A DNA stretch of 64,000 nucleotides. It comes from Tillus elongatus. Its lineage: Eukaryota; Arthropoda; Insecta; Coleoptera; Cleridae. Position 1 is the stretch's first letter, and the number at the start of each line of letters is the position of its first letter. The stretch is from contig OZ023269.1 in NCBI GenBank assembly GCA_964006375.1, positions 64,228,029 to 64,292,028 of the forward strand. The letters run 5' to 3'. The notes under the pieces were generated by a model. It had not been told where the DNA came from. It saw only the letters and a program-made list of their open reading frames with translations, and searched no databases. Position numbers and translations under genes: made by a program. Below are positions 21,282 through 32,369 of the stretch, in pieces.

Positions 21282-21578
21282 ATGCCGGGCGCTTTGTCAT
21301 TTGTCAGTCAGTTCGCTGTTGGCGTCGGTGTTGCTATGTTGCTATTGGACGATGATGACATAGGATCGAACATACCCGAAAACGGAGGGAATTCAAATGT
21401 TTACAATTTGAAACAAACTTTCAGAAACATTACAATTGTAACTTTACGTGAGCTTACAAATGGAGAAAAACCACAACACGGCAAACTAGATATTATTTTT
21501 GAAAGTTACGTTAAAGTTTCATTTGTAAGTTTGCATTGGTTTTTTGCCTGCAAACATTTAGAAATGTTGCAAACTTAA
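21282..21578 (+). CDS. Hypothetical 98-residue ORF at the transposon right end
   Basis: Starts MPGALSFVSQFAVGVGVAML followed by DDDDIG. A second ATG at 21333 would remove the hydrophobic start. It overlaps the subterminal repeats of the surrounding transposon, and its second half may be non-coding. It could be a first exon of the lost transposase or chance. No homology is recognised. Confidence 0.2.
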   Translation: MPGALSFVSQFAVGVGVAMLLLDDDDIGSNIPENGGNSNVYNLKQTFRNITIVTLRELTNGEKPQHGKLDIIFESYVKVSFVSLHWFFACKHLEMLQT

Positions 21579-21654
21579 CTTGCCTAATGGTAAATTATCT
21601 AACGTTGCGGTAAGCATTTGTAAGTAACCATGCTTAGTGGGTGTCATTGATTAA

Positions 21655-23420
21655 TTTTGTTACATTATCAGAAAGCTTTTCCATACTGATTACAAAGTAT
21701 AAGCAGACAAGGTTTCTATCCTGTCTGATTCAATGAGACAGGATTCTATATGATTAGCTAGACTGGTTATTATAATAGGTGCTCCTTTAAATTGTTAAAT
21801 TTTATAATTATAATTATGGAAAACAATGTTAATGCTGGTCACGCTACACTCAGATTGTATTATATACTTAGATTTTAACACTATGCCGAAGTTCTTCCGT
21901 TGTGATGCTATATGTACTACTGGTGCATAAACCTCTTGGATAATTTGTGGACCAATTGTATTATTGGTGATATCTTGTAATATTATATTTAGTAGAATGT
22001 AAAAATTGCTGGTAGGTATATAAAAGTGGACAAATAAAATATGGCAGTGGTATCTAAATGAATCAAGTAACATGACAAGTGGGCATCGCTGGTGACTCAG
22101 TTTCGTCAAGTTGTGCATGCTGAAATAAGAGAGTAGTCGAAGTGGATAAGGAATAGTGTTTATTTTTCATGTATGTGAAAAAAAAAGTTAAAACAAGAAA
22201 AAATTGCCATTGTCATGAAGAAATGTTCTATTATACAAACATAGCGCATGAGCATATGTACACTCCTTACAAAAAGTGGAAGCCAGTTTAGCCTTTTGTG
22301 ATGCTATCTCTGATTTTTTGTGACTTATACTGCTTGTTTTATTCTCCATTCAGCCCCATAAAAATATGGCTGTCATCAGAACATTCTAAGTTGGCTATGA
22401 AAACTTAATGATCTAGTATGCCCAGAAAATTATTGAAACTGGTAGTAAATAACTTGTGACGACTTATGTAAAGCGGACAGATATCATATCATTCGCTTAA
22501 CTAATATGTCTGGTTGAACTTTCTCTAGAATTTGTTGAACCTCGACATTCTGGCTTGGAGCCATTTATCATTTTCAAGAGGTTGAGTAAAATATGAATGG
22601 AATAGAACTCTTTAGGCCTTAATCTGCCTAATCTTTAGAGTGGTGGTTAGGTGTAGGTTGGGTTGTAGTTCAATTATGGAGTCGTAATCTTCCTACTCTC
22701 GAAATCTCACCGGATATCATCTCTAAAGCCTTGGTGTATTCAACCATAGACTTGAAAGAGATCAAACTGTCCTTTGGTGGTTCTGTATTGTCTATAGTGG
22801 GGTTTTCATCTGAATCCTTATTGGGGCTATTGGTTGGGTAGGTGAGGTTTATTATATACCTCGCATATAGAATGTTAGATGTAGAATCTAGAATTTTTTA
22901 TGCATCTAATTTTTTTATAATTGTGTTGCAGATTATCAACCATACCAGAAACGCCTCATGGACATGAATGAAGATTTAAAGGGAAGGTTTGTCCATCATA
23001 GACATAAAATATCAAATTTAGGATCGTCTGTCTGGTGATGTGAAAACTTTGTACATATTTACAGATGAGTTAAATAGTATAATTGTTGTACTCTTAGTCC
23101 TAAAATGACAATCCCAAAAACAGGATTTCATAGAAATTGCAGCTAATTTAATTTGCATTTGTAATTTAAAACCACCAAATATCACCACTTTATATACTTG
23201 TATCAAAATTATATGTAAAGAGTGGGCCAAACTCGATGGAGTATTAGAAGTATATAGTGTTTCAAAATTGATAGAAATGTGAATTTAGGTTATGTTCTTA
23301 AGTGGTTATGGTCTTCATTTTGAAAATATTTATGACATGGCGGCGTCGTCCCATAACATTATTTTTTCAAATGAAAAAAATGTCTGTATTGTGACACTCT
23401 TATGTTTGCAGTAATGTTTT
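21655..23420. other. No gene seen
   Basis: Short frames only. AT-rich sequence without a recognised repeat. Confidence 0.4.
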
Positions 23421-23424
23421 TAAA

Positions 23425-23426
<2 letters not shown>

Positions 23427-23506
<80 letters not shown>

Positions 23507-23518
23507 GTGTGTGTGTGT
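23427..23518. repeat. (TA)n followed by (GT)n microsatellite
   Basis: About 75 bp TA then TTTGTGTGTGTGTG. Confidence 0.9.
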
Positions 23519-23999
23519 TTATATATCTGTTAACCTATCTCAAGACGTTAAGAAAATAAAACTTATTAGTTAGGAAAGTTCGCAACCTCCATTCATTAAC
23601 AACAACAAAAGAGTCTTTCCATAACCAGCATAGATAGAGGTTTGAGTTTTTTGTTGCTGTTTGCTAATAGGTTGATATAGTCATGAAAATCCAATTATTG
23701 CATATAGGCTGTCTGCAATAAAAATGGTCTTTAGGTAGAACATATAATGGCAGGTAATGTGAGATTTTCAAATCGAACATCCTGTATTATATAGGAATAG
23801 CAAGATCAATTGATTTTCTTTCTGAAAGTACTATATAATGTTCTACCTATTATTAGCGGTTTTCGACTTATTAGCAAAAAACCAAAATATTGCAAGTAAA
23901 ATTTCGAAACTCCGTGGAGTAATACCAAGCATTGCTCAACAACCTGTCATATTATCAAGTAAAGCTGAAAAAAAAATCTGGTTTATTAGTTAATAATAA

Positions 24000-24135
<136 letters not shown>

Positions 24136-24538
24136 GGAGGTTTCATTTGAAAAAACAAACTTGGTATCTAGTAAGGATCGATGTGTCAAAAATATCAAAA
24201 TGAAGATCATGACCAGCAAGCTGCATTAAATTTGGAAGGTGATAGATATTCAGACTGGTACATATTTTACTGCTAAAAGAGTGTGGTTACCTTTATAGGG
24301 GCGGTACATTGGTGCCATTACTAATAATTTTCTAAGAAAAAAAAAATCTGTCACTGACGTTTCTTTCTTAGCAGTTATGTAGGTCATTTAGTGCTGATAA
24401 TTTTTTATATATTTTGTCGATTTTCCTCTCGCTTATGAGATAAATGCAATTATGTTGTCTTATGTTGTGGATCGAATGTGTTTTGGAAAGAATGAAAAAA
24501 TTAGGCTGTTATTGTCATTTATTTATCAAGGTAATAAT

Positions 24539-25272
24539 AGGCTTGTTCAATTGAAACCCATTTTTGGTTCAGAACAAATTTATTGGCAAATATATTTACA
24601 AATAATTACTATTATTATTAGGGCACATATCCCATTGTTTCACCTACTGATGTATACCCTGCTTAAAGAATTCTTGTGGCTAATGCCCGAAAAATTCTTT
24701 TAAGGCATTTAGTACTTCTTCATCCGACTGAAAATGATTACCTTTTAACACCTTTTGCTGTAAGCCAGTTTGTATACGATACTACGGATAGATTCTATAA
24801 TCACACCAACATCTTCTGAAATTGCTTTGAATGACAATAGACGATTTCCTCTAATGAGGTCTTCTACACATGCCACATTCCTGTCTGTTGATGCAGTACT
24901 CAATGCACCTAGTTGCGGCTTATCATTTATCTTCTCTCTTTCACTTTTAAATTTTTGAAACCATTCCTTGGCAGTTGGATATGCAAAACATGTGTTTCCA
25001 TACACTGCTTGCATTCGTGTTTGAATTTGCAATGGTTGCAAACCTTTATCACACAAAAATTGAATGACCGCACACTGATTATATTTAGATGGATTGTTAA
25101 CAACAAACGCCATTTTAAAGTCACAATACTTAAAATCGCTGTTAAATACAAATGACAGGAACTCATAAGTGTGATGTTTACAAACAAAACTAACATTGCA
25201 AAACGTCATTTGAGTGATTACAACTGTTTTCAAGTCTAACCTGACCAAAGATGGGTTTTAATTGAACAAGCC
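24539..25272 (-). mobile_element. Short mariner/Mos1-type element with terminal inverted repeats
   Basis: The left end AGGCTTGTTCAATTGAAACC (24539-24558) continues to TTTTTGGTTC. The right end is its inverted counterpart, GACCAAAGATGGGTTTTAAT to AACAAGCCT (25243-25269). This is an inverted pair of about 30 bp enclosing 734 bp. Inside is only the N-terminal half of a transposase. A TA duplication is not clear at both ends. Confidence 0.65.
24745..25113 (-). pseudogene. Mariner/SETMAR-type transposase, DNA-binding half only
   Basis: The likely start is ATG 25113 (MAFVVNNPSKYNQCAVIQFL); the longer frame to 25248 starts with TTG. Residues 10-60 form the first helix-turn-helix (HTH_48 type, with AYPTAKEWFQKFKSEREKIN). 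A GAL/ASTD hinge follows, then a second HTH (VEDLIRGNRLLSFKAISEDV, ESIRSIVYKL). The protein ends at 123 residues, before the D,D34D catalytic domain, which is absent from the element. Such a product could still bind the ends. Whether it is expressed is unknown. Confidence 0.7.
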
Positions 25273-27850
25273 TTGTAATAGATGCTGTATATGCTTTTAA
25301 AATGCACTTTTCAATTATACCTTGGGTGAATTAGCTAATTTGTTATTACATTGTGGTGAAGCGAAACAAAATGGAAAAGAAGCAGTGAGAATTTATTACG
25401 ACAGGTTTTCCCGGATGAATAGCACGCAGCAGAAATATTTTTGAACATATCTGCAGATGTTTTAGGGAAATAGATGCCTTGAAATCCGTAAAATCTAATT
25501 CTATATGCAAAAGATACCAATGACCTCAAATTGAAGAGTCAGTTCTCAATGCAGTGGAAGGTAACCCCACTACAATTGTCAGAATCGTTTCTAACGAGAA
25601 AGTATTGCAAATTAAATCACTACATCCAAATAGCTGTGATAATCTACTCTTGTTAGAAATACTATCTCATGAAATGATTTCAGGATCCATGACTTGAACA
25701 AAAAGAAAATATTCGTATTCCTCTACCGATAAACTTCTGAAAGGTTATATTACTCGACTTTTAACAAAAAAATTTAAATTTTCATAAAATCACCCCCCAT
25801 TGATCCCCTACCCCCTGAAGTGACCCAACCCAAAGACAATATGAAGTGTTCCTTTGCCAAAGACAAAACAAATCCCATTCCACAATCAAGTTGTGTACGT
25901 TTTCAGATGTTTTGTCTTTTTTTTTTCTTAAAAAAAATTGAAATTTTTGGCAACAATATTCCACCCTTACACATTTAACCCCAAATTTGATTTCAGCATA
26001 GAATACCAGATGTTTGATGAAATTCAAAGTTTTGTAATAAACAAACAAACATAATATTACTGAAGGTTTAAAAAAACATTCAATTTTCTCAAAATCAATT
26101 ATCACCTATCCCCTGGAGCAATTTTAAAATAATCTGAACCGTTCGTTACAGACAAAAAAAAAATGTTTCCAAATCATGCTTTTTATATTTGTGTATGGGA
26201 CAGTATTAGTTATTTGGACAATCAAAATAAATGGAAACTTTGAAACTACAAAAGTTTTTGACGTACCTGCATAAACTCCAAGCAACACAATGCACAAATT
26301 GTAACAAAAATGGACTGTGCACTTCTGGAACCTCAGGCAGAAGATTCCAATTTTTATTGACAATTGAGATTGCTTTGAATGTGTTTTAAGTAAGGTAGCG
26401 AAAGATCATCAAACAACAATGAGTGGGCCTCGTATATATGTACATACTACGCAAATCCGTTTATTAGTGTATAGACTTTTATAAGCAACGTTCAGTCGCG
26501 AGGACTCAATAATTTACTCGAGTGTCACAATGAGTTCAAGAAGAGATATGTACGGTGTCACATTGGACTGCTAGGAAATCAACATGTGTAACAATTCCTT
26601 GAAACGCCAACCAGAGAAACCTTAAGCTTCAACATATAAAAACATTGTATCGTCTGTATTTTTAAACAAACCAAAATTTTTTGTAGAAAACAATTAATTA
26701 TAAATTAAAATAGTTCATTTGTCCATCTCAAACCACTACCAGAATTGATTTAATTAAAAACGTTTAAATTATAACCAACTAGGCGTATTGTTTTGCCTCT
26801 TTTTTTTTGTTGAAGAATTATATTTCATGTGATTTTAAATTTACTAAACTGTTGGAATTGTGATAAATAGTCTTCTTTAATTAGTCGATAGTAGATAACA
26901 CTAGAACTAAATTCATTTTCAAATGTATATTAAAACTATTAATATGACCTATATATTATATTGATTTTACATGACAGCTCTTTCCCAACGATGTGTCTTT
27001 TTTAGATAATTTATCCATATCGGAGGGAAACAGCTGCCACGTAATTATAATAATAAAATGTAAATCTTACACCTGTTAGTAAATATATTATTTTACACGA
27101 TTTTCATTAACAGCCTTTGATTGTATTGTCACAATAAGCGAATTTTGTCCCTTACTTAAATATACCTTGTATTCCACTTTTAAAATTGTATTAAACTTCC
27201 TTTCTTTTAACTTATTGTTTATTTTCTGTGAGAACTATTAGGGAATTTCCCACATCCAACACTTTTAGATAAATCAACTGCTGATAAATATAATTTGACA
27301 TCACTAATGCACGTCGACACTACTCTTTCCCTTTGCATTCCTTGTCTTTACTGAGTTATTTACATGTGAACTTCTTCATGATCTGTTACTATAAGTTTAA
27401 AAACATTTAAAGGAGGTACGACTGCAAAATCTGAAAAAGGCAGCTGTTAGAGATCCGACTAAGCTATTTTTTTGCTTTTCCACTCATATTTACAGTTCGT
27501 TTTCCTCGCCCTACACCCTTATTAACTCCTGGTCCTGTAACTTTTTTAGAGGTTGTTTATAAAAAATGTTTGTTGTGGGTTATGCACCTAGGAGAATCCT
27601 AAGCATGTTTCGGAAAACAATTCTCAAAACCCTCCATGAGGTAAACTGCTAATTTACCAAATTTATTTTATATATATATATTTCATTTTGTGCTGTTTAG
27701 ACAAATTAAATTCCTGATTGTCATTTATTTTATTTATTTTATTAAATTAACCCACTATAAAGATTCATCTAGAGATATTGTATTTTATTTGTCCCTTTGG
27801 TAGTACCTTTCTTTTCATAAATCAAACATCTTAATCTTATGAAAATTAAC
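25273..27850. other. No gene seen
   Basis: AT-rich. Two related CACCYMYTATCCCCTGGAG-like segments (about 25788-25830 and 26098-26125) suggest an old repeat. No coding frame is convincing. Confidence 0.4.
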
Positions 27851-27872
27851 TACCATAACGCACTTGCTGCGT
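27851..27872 (-). repeat. Isolated Rep-A end motif
   Basis: TACCATAACGCACTTGCTGC continuing to GTCCCGAG: the inverted form of the end at 47462-47491. The rest of the element is not recognisable here. Confidence 0.7.
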
Positions 27873-27949
27873 CCCGAGTTTTTTATTTTTCCATATAGCA
27901 TATACCAATACAATTAAAAATTATGTCGTAAATCAATAATATCCTGAAT

Positions 27950-28723
27950 AAACTTCTCGTGCGGTACACCTGCTATCTGTGGGTAGTTTCTATTCGTCTT
28001 CGGTCTATATTCTGTTAAAGATGTTTACAGAATTTGGATCATACAACATATTTAGGGTCACTTCGAACTCGGGATGCTTGTTTTTAAAGTTCTTGAGAGC
28101 TCTTCTGAACCTTTTCTTTTGCATTCTTACAGGATGAATGGATATGTAGCCTCTTTTTCATTTCTCGAACGTAAACCAAAAACACCAAATTTTCCGGGGT
28201 TGTTTTGGAGATATATCTTCAAGATGTTTTGTCACTTTGACGTTTGTTTCTCGCATGCGTTGCACCTCTATCTATCTTCTCTAATTTTACTTCAATTTCT
28301 GTAAGGTTGTCCTTGTATTTTTTATTAAATCCGTTTACAAAAAAATCAAAATTAATTTGGTTGCACTTTTGATGCCAAATTTAATATCAAATCTTTGCAA
28401 ACATATGTACCAGATATCAAGTCGTTTTTAGTCTGCGCTCCACCAATATTTACCAAGTTAAGTGGGCTCCTTCTGCTGCAATATTTGGGGAGCCGGTATT
28501 CCGGTTATCCAAATGTTCCTTTAGCTTGCTGTAGTAATAGGCAATCAACTGTTTAGTTTTCTTATTTTCCAACCAATGCGTCAATCTTCTCTCACAACTT
28601 TTAAACAATTTTGTGGCATTGAAATAACCAGTATTCTGATGGATAATTAATTGAGTCTCCAAATAAACCATACCAAAACTTGTCTCTAATTTGCTGGTAA
28701 CACACATCATTTAATGTAGCCAT
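27950..28723 (-). pseudogene. KilA-N domain protein (viral type), broken
   Basis: The start is ATG 28723 (MATLNDVCYQQIRDKFWYG). One frameshift near 28660-28690 leads to the KilA-N core, LIIHQNTGYFNATKLFKSCE then RRLTHWLENKKTKQLIAYYY. Further shifts lead to DLISGTYVCKDLILNLASKV and, near 28080-28170, to MQKKRFRRALKNFKNKHPEF, typical of the C-terminal domains that accompany KilA-N in BRO-like proteins. KilA-N is a DNA-binding domain of large DNA viruses, phages and Polinton/adintovirus-like elements. It sits 3' of a polymerase N-terminus on the same strand, so it belongs to a third virus-like remnant. The plus-strand 76-codon ORF at 28074 is a shadow. Confidence 0.75.
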
Positions 28724-28819
28724 TTTAAACACACTACTAAACACTTGAATACTCAAGAACAAGCTGAAGCCCGTCTTACTTCTAAGACAACTGAATGTTG
28801 TTAAATGAGCTAAATAGTG

Positions 28820-29350
28820 TCTGATCGACAATTTATATATGTTGACACCGCTCCGACCTAAAAACTATGTTTATCAATATTTATTTCCAACATTAGACTC
28901 TCCAAAATCCACCCGCTCTCGACTTCTGCAAACTCCAAAGCTTTACCGTAAATTTACTAAGTGCATTCTTGATATGTATTTTCAAAATTGGTTGAAAATG
29001 TAACATTTTTGGTTTTTAGTAGTGAATAATTTGATTTCTTTTCTATTTCGGCTTTGAAGTACATATAAGCCAAACAATTCTAAATTTATTTTAATTTTAT
29101 CATGATTAGCTAAAGCAGCTTAAATCAGGTGGAACACTTAATGTCTTACTGCTTCCATAAACTGTTTAATATCAATACCCTTTTCGTATATACGATAAGT
29201 AGCCATTCTGTTTCTAAAAGCTTAAATTAAACTATGCACTTGTTCAACTTGCCATGGCTCACATACTTTCGATTTGTGGGTTTTACTACGCAGATGTCCA
29301 GAAAATGCACTCTTTTTCACTTGTAACGAGCACGATTCACAGTATCTCAT
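28820..29350 (-). pseudogene. Second copy of the PolB N-terminal region
   Basis: From about 29350 the minus strand reads MRYCESCSLQVKKSAFSGHL (Cys/His cluster), then KINLELFGLYVLQSRNRKEI, and near 28880 ESGWILESLMLEINID. These match, in order, the N-terminal cluster, the FELFGLY motif and the ERDSGW-type motif of the polymerase at 1-4.6 kb, but in a clearly different sequence. Stops and shifts are frequent. The exonuclease and palm are missing: KilA-N follows instead, so a deletion removed the rest. No ORF longer than about 60 codons marks this piece, so it is easily overlooked. Confidence 0.65.
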
Positions 29351-29574
29351 CTTAACTAATGAATAAAACATATACTAGGTTTATATATTCATTAACACAG
29401 TTGCGATACATATTTTAAGTGAAATGTTGCATTTAACATAAAAGTATGTTAACATAAATACAGTTAGACATAAAAAACCAGTTGATATGCATATAAAAAT
29501 AAAATTTGATGTGAACAGATAAGAATCAGTTAATATGAGAGTTCTTCTAACAGATTTCTCTCCACGGGTATCAG

Positions 29575-29898
29575 CCTCAAACAGGACATAGAAGACTTAT
29601 TTTGGACATGTACATTGAAATTTCGATGAACTCATCGTTGACTAGATGTACTGTTGGAATGCCAGACCACTTCATGCAGTCGTCGTCATCGAAACATATG
29701 CTCACTTCTACATTTGGTGGTTTGTAAATATAAAACGCATTTTGAGATACTGCTGTCAGGTCAGGTTGAAAGTTGCTTTAAGAGAAACCATTGTATATCG
29801 CGTGTATTTCTTTGAAACGACCAAGCACTTGCTTCTTTGCAAAGTGTAAGCACTCTAACATACAAATAGGAATGGTGGTTCGCAGTCTTTTAACATAA
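29575..29898 (-). pseudogene. 3' part of an unrecognised virus-like ORF, split by the gypsy element
   Basis: Minus frame 29898-29778 reads VKRLRTTIPICMLECLHFAK, and a second frame to about 29575 reads PPNVEVSICFDDDDCMKW and VHLVNDEFIEISMYMS. The frame at 29898 is continuous, across the ATAA target duplication, with the frame that ends at 37289 on the other side of the gypsy element. This shows that one gene was interrupted. I do not recognise the protein. Confidence 0.45.
29895..29898 (+). repeat. Target-site duplication ATAA, left
   Basis: Matches 37289-37292, flanking the gypsy element. Confidence 0.8.
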
Positions 29899-31289
29899 TG
29901 TAACGAAGTAGATATTTTCAGAACAGCTGTAGATATTAAAAGCAACTGTTCGAAAATAAATATAATATAAATCACATGGGTAAAAATTCTACGCGGTTAA
30001 AATCATTATTTTATCATTAATATTTCTTAAAAGTACGCATTTTCGAATTATCGCGGCGGAGTAAAAATCTATCTGCTGAAGATAAGGATAAGGTATCTAC
30101 CACCGATTAAGATTTTTCAGCCGGTGACTGCAGAGAAAATAAAGACGAGAGACAGATAGAGTTCACCGTTTGCCGTAGCGTGTTTAGATCTATAACTTGA
30201 ATTCCGCTTTAGTGAATAAAAAGTCTGTTCGTTTAAATTGTAACAAAACGTTAGAATACAGTACCGTCCGTCCCGTTGTTGCATAAGACAATTTTGTATT
30301 CTAATAATTCTGCTGAACGTAGTCTAGGTAAGAACCCTTTAGGCTTCTCTTATTTTATTTAGATATAGCGAATTTTCGGATATTTTTCTCAGTTCCGCGT
30401 GTCTATCCGGTGACGTCGAAGTTTCAGGATCTAGCGTAGTTTCCTTCCGTTATCCTATCCCATGATTGTTGGCGTGTCGTAATACCTTCGGGAGGTGATG
30501 CTGTAGCTAACACAGATCTCTCGCCTGTATTGCGTATGGCCGTTCTGATTCGACTCTGGTCGGGACGCTGTAAGTACACAAGCAGACCAAGGTCGAGTCA
30601 GTATATGACAATATCCTTCCACAGGGTGTCCCCCCTATAATCCTTCCCGTTCCTTATCGACGCCCTGACGTCGAGGCGTTTGATCTCGTGGTACCGACTT
30701 CGACAGATAGACGCCATTTTAGCTATTTGAGGAGCGTTTCTCCAATCGACCCACTTAACGGCTGCATCCACCAGTTGTAAACCACAGCACTCAGAGTTTC
30801 CGTCCGCGTGTCTCCCGCATTTCTTCTCCGTGGGGAATAATTCATTTTATTGGCTCGTCACCAGTAACATAACTTGTTTTAGGATAAATTAGCGTGATAA
30901 GTACCATTCACATTGTAAGAATACCAGTGGACTGTAACGTTTTATGAGGCAATAAATAGTCTGGAAAGTATATTCAGTCTATATTATAACCGCAAATAAA
31001 TCTGCTACACCCATACAAACTTTCGGAAGGTCAGGGAAATACCGGGGGAGCGATTAAAGCCCGCAACCTCGGAGGTATCTATACGGCCTGTTACATCATA
31101 GGCTACCGGACCCTCTCCACAGAGCTATCCAGGCACTCTGACCACAACCGTGGCCAGAGCCTTGTGACGAGGTCGCAGACATCCTCACAGGGAGTAAACC
31201 CTTTTAAAATCTGGCGCCCGGGACCGTCCCCGTAAATCCGTTGATCTGTTCCGCTAAATAATTCACCCCACAAGTCAGGCCTCGTTACA
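29899..31289 (+). repeat. G1 left LTR
   Basis: Starts TGTAACGAAGTAGATATTTT and ends CAGGCCTCGTTACA. 1391 bp, the same length as the right LTR. Confidence 0.92.
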
Positions 31290-31292
31290 AAA

Positions 31293-31306
31293 TGGCGCCC
31301 GAGCAG
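31293..31306 (+). promoter_or_regulatory. G1 primer-binding site
   Basis: TGGCGCCCGAGCAG begins three bases after the LTR. The first ten bases equal those of tRNA-Lys primer sites. Confidence 0.8.
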
Positions 31307-31330
31307 TTTAGCCGAGCAGGGAGCCGTAAC

Positions 31331-31497
31331 TAAAAAGCTGACCATTCCGTGTTAATACCGTCCCGTTCTAATACCGTCCCGTTCTCATATAGTTCCGTTA
31401 CATATTATTAAATAAAAAGCTGACAATTCCGTGTTAATACCGTCCCGTTACAATACCGTCCCGTTCCGATATAGTTCCGTTACATATATTATTCAAC
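31331..31497 (+). repeat. Two-copy tandem repeat in the G1 leader
   Basis: About 83-bp units starting AAAAAGCTGACMATTCCGTG. Each contains ACCGTCCCGTT twice and ATAGTTCCGTTACATAT. Confidence 0.75.
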
Positions 31498-31512
31498 AAA
31501 ACCGTCACTGTT

Positions 31513-32358
31513 ATGTCCACTCCGCAAGAAAATGTCCCAAACTGGAAGGTACATTTTGATGGAAATTCCGACCCAGCTGCCTTTTTAGAACATCTGGAGG
31601 AAATACGCATGTATTCAGGCGTCAGCAGCGACCGACTATTATCCGCCTTGCCACAATGGTTAGATGGACCAGCCCTGTTGTGGTACCGTAACAACCGGAG
31701 CATGTGGAGTCAATGGGAAGATTTCCTGACGGATTTTCGCCTAGTCTACTTCCCAGTTATTTACTTGGTAGACATAGAAACGAAAATAAGCCGGAGGGTC
31801 CAGTTACTGGACGAGCCGGTTAAAAGGTATGCCACCGACCTCCAAACGCTTATCGGGAGACATGGTAATATGTCCTCGGAAAAGGAACTAACATGGCTCA
31901 GAAGAAATCTAATCCCTCAATACCGTCAAATGCTGTGGAATTCTGACATACCGGACATCATAACGTTCATAGAGAAGGTTAAGTCCGTCGAATTCCTCGT
32001 CCAAGAAACCCGTGGTAACCAGCGTTTGGCCGGGTCACCCACGAGGCCACAACCAAATCATGCTCCGTACTACTCACCTCCACCGAGCGCCACCACCAGG
32101 GTAACACCACCAACATCCGATATTCAACACCGCACGTTTATACCAGCAAACAGGAGAGCTAACCCGAATGAGGTACAGGGCGGAAACAATACCCGTAGAA
32201 CAGTGAGATTTGCTCCTACTTGCTGGCGATGTGGCCAGCCCGGACACATGAGAGGTCAGTGTCAAGTGCCGTCAGCCAGGTTGTTTTGCTCGCGCTGCGG
32301 ACGTCCCGACACCCTGTCGAGAGACTGTCCTTGCTTACCGCGTCAGGGAAACTATTAA
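31513..32358 (+). CDS. gag: G1 Gag
   Basis: Intact 281-residue Gag from ATG 31513. It has a capsid-like helical region (AFLEHLEEIRMYSG, GPALLWYRNNRSMWSQWEDF), then a Pro-rich linker and two zinc knuckles. The first (CWRCGQPGHMRGQC, about residues 237-250) is canonical CX2CX4HX4C. The second (CSRCGRPDTLSRDC, about 259-272) has Thr in place of His. It packages the element RNA into cytoplasmic particles. It overlaps the pol frame, which lies in a different frame, so frameshift expression is implied. Confidence 0.9.
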   Translation: MSTPQENVPNWKVHFDGNSDPAAFLEHLEEIRMYSGVSSDRLLSALPQWLDGPALLWYRNNRSMWSQWEDFLTDFRLVYFPVIYLVDIETKISRRVQLLDEPVKRYATDLQTLIGRHGNMSSEKELTWLRRNLIPQYRQMLWNSDIPDIITFIEKVKSVEFLVQETRGNQRLAGSPTRPQPNHAPYYSPPPSATTRVTPPTSDIQHRTFIPANRRANPNEVQGGNNTRRTVRFAPTCWRCGQPGHMRGQCQVPSARLFCSRCGRPDTLSRDCPCLPRQGNY

Positions 32359-32369
32359 GGAACTGCGCC

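Larger units (their letters stand above)
18544..21654. mobile_element. DNA transposon with TTAA-flanked inverted ends and subterminal repeats
   Basis: The left end after TTAA (18544-18547) reads GCTAATGCCCACTGAGCAAGGT. The right end before TTAA (21651-21654) reads, inverted, TCAATGACACCCACTAAGCATGGT. Both ends are followed inward by many short motifs of the type GCAAGTTT, TTGTAAGT or GTTGCAAA (18600-18880 and 21400-21640), which look like subterminal transposase-binding sites. TTAA targets point to piggyBac-, Kolobok- or similar classes. No transposase is recognisable. A LINE fragment is nested at 19523-20841. The class assignment is open. Confidence 0.55.

Noticed and set aside
27160..27900. 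Possible gene in T-rich segments
   Set aside because: No frame above about 50 codons with plausible composition.
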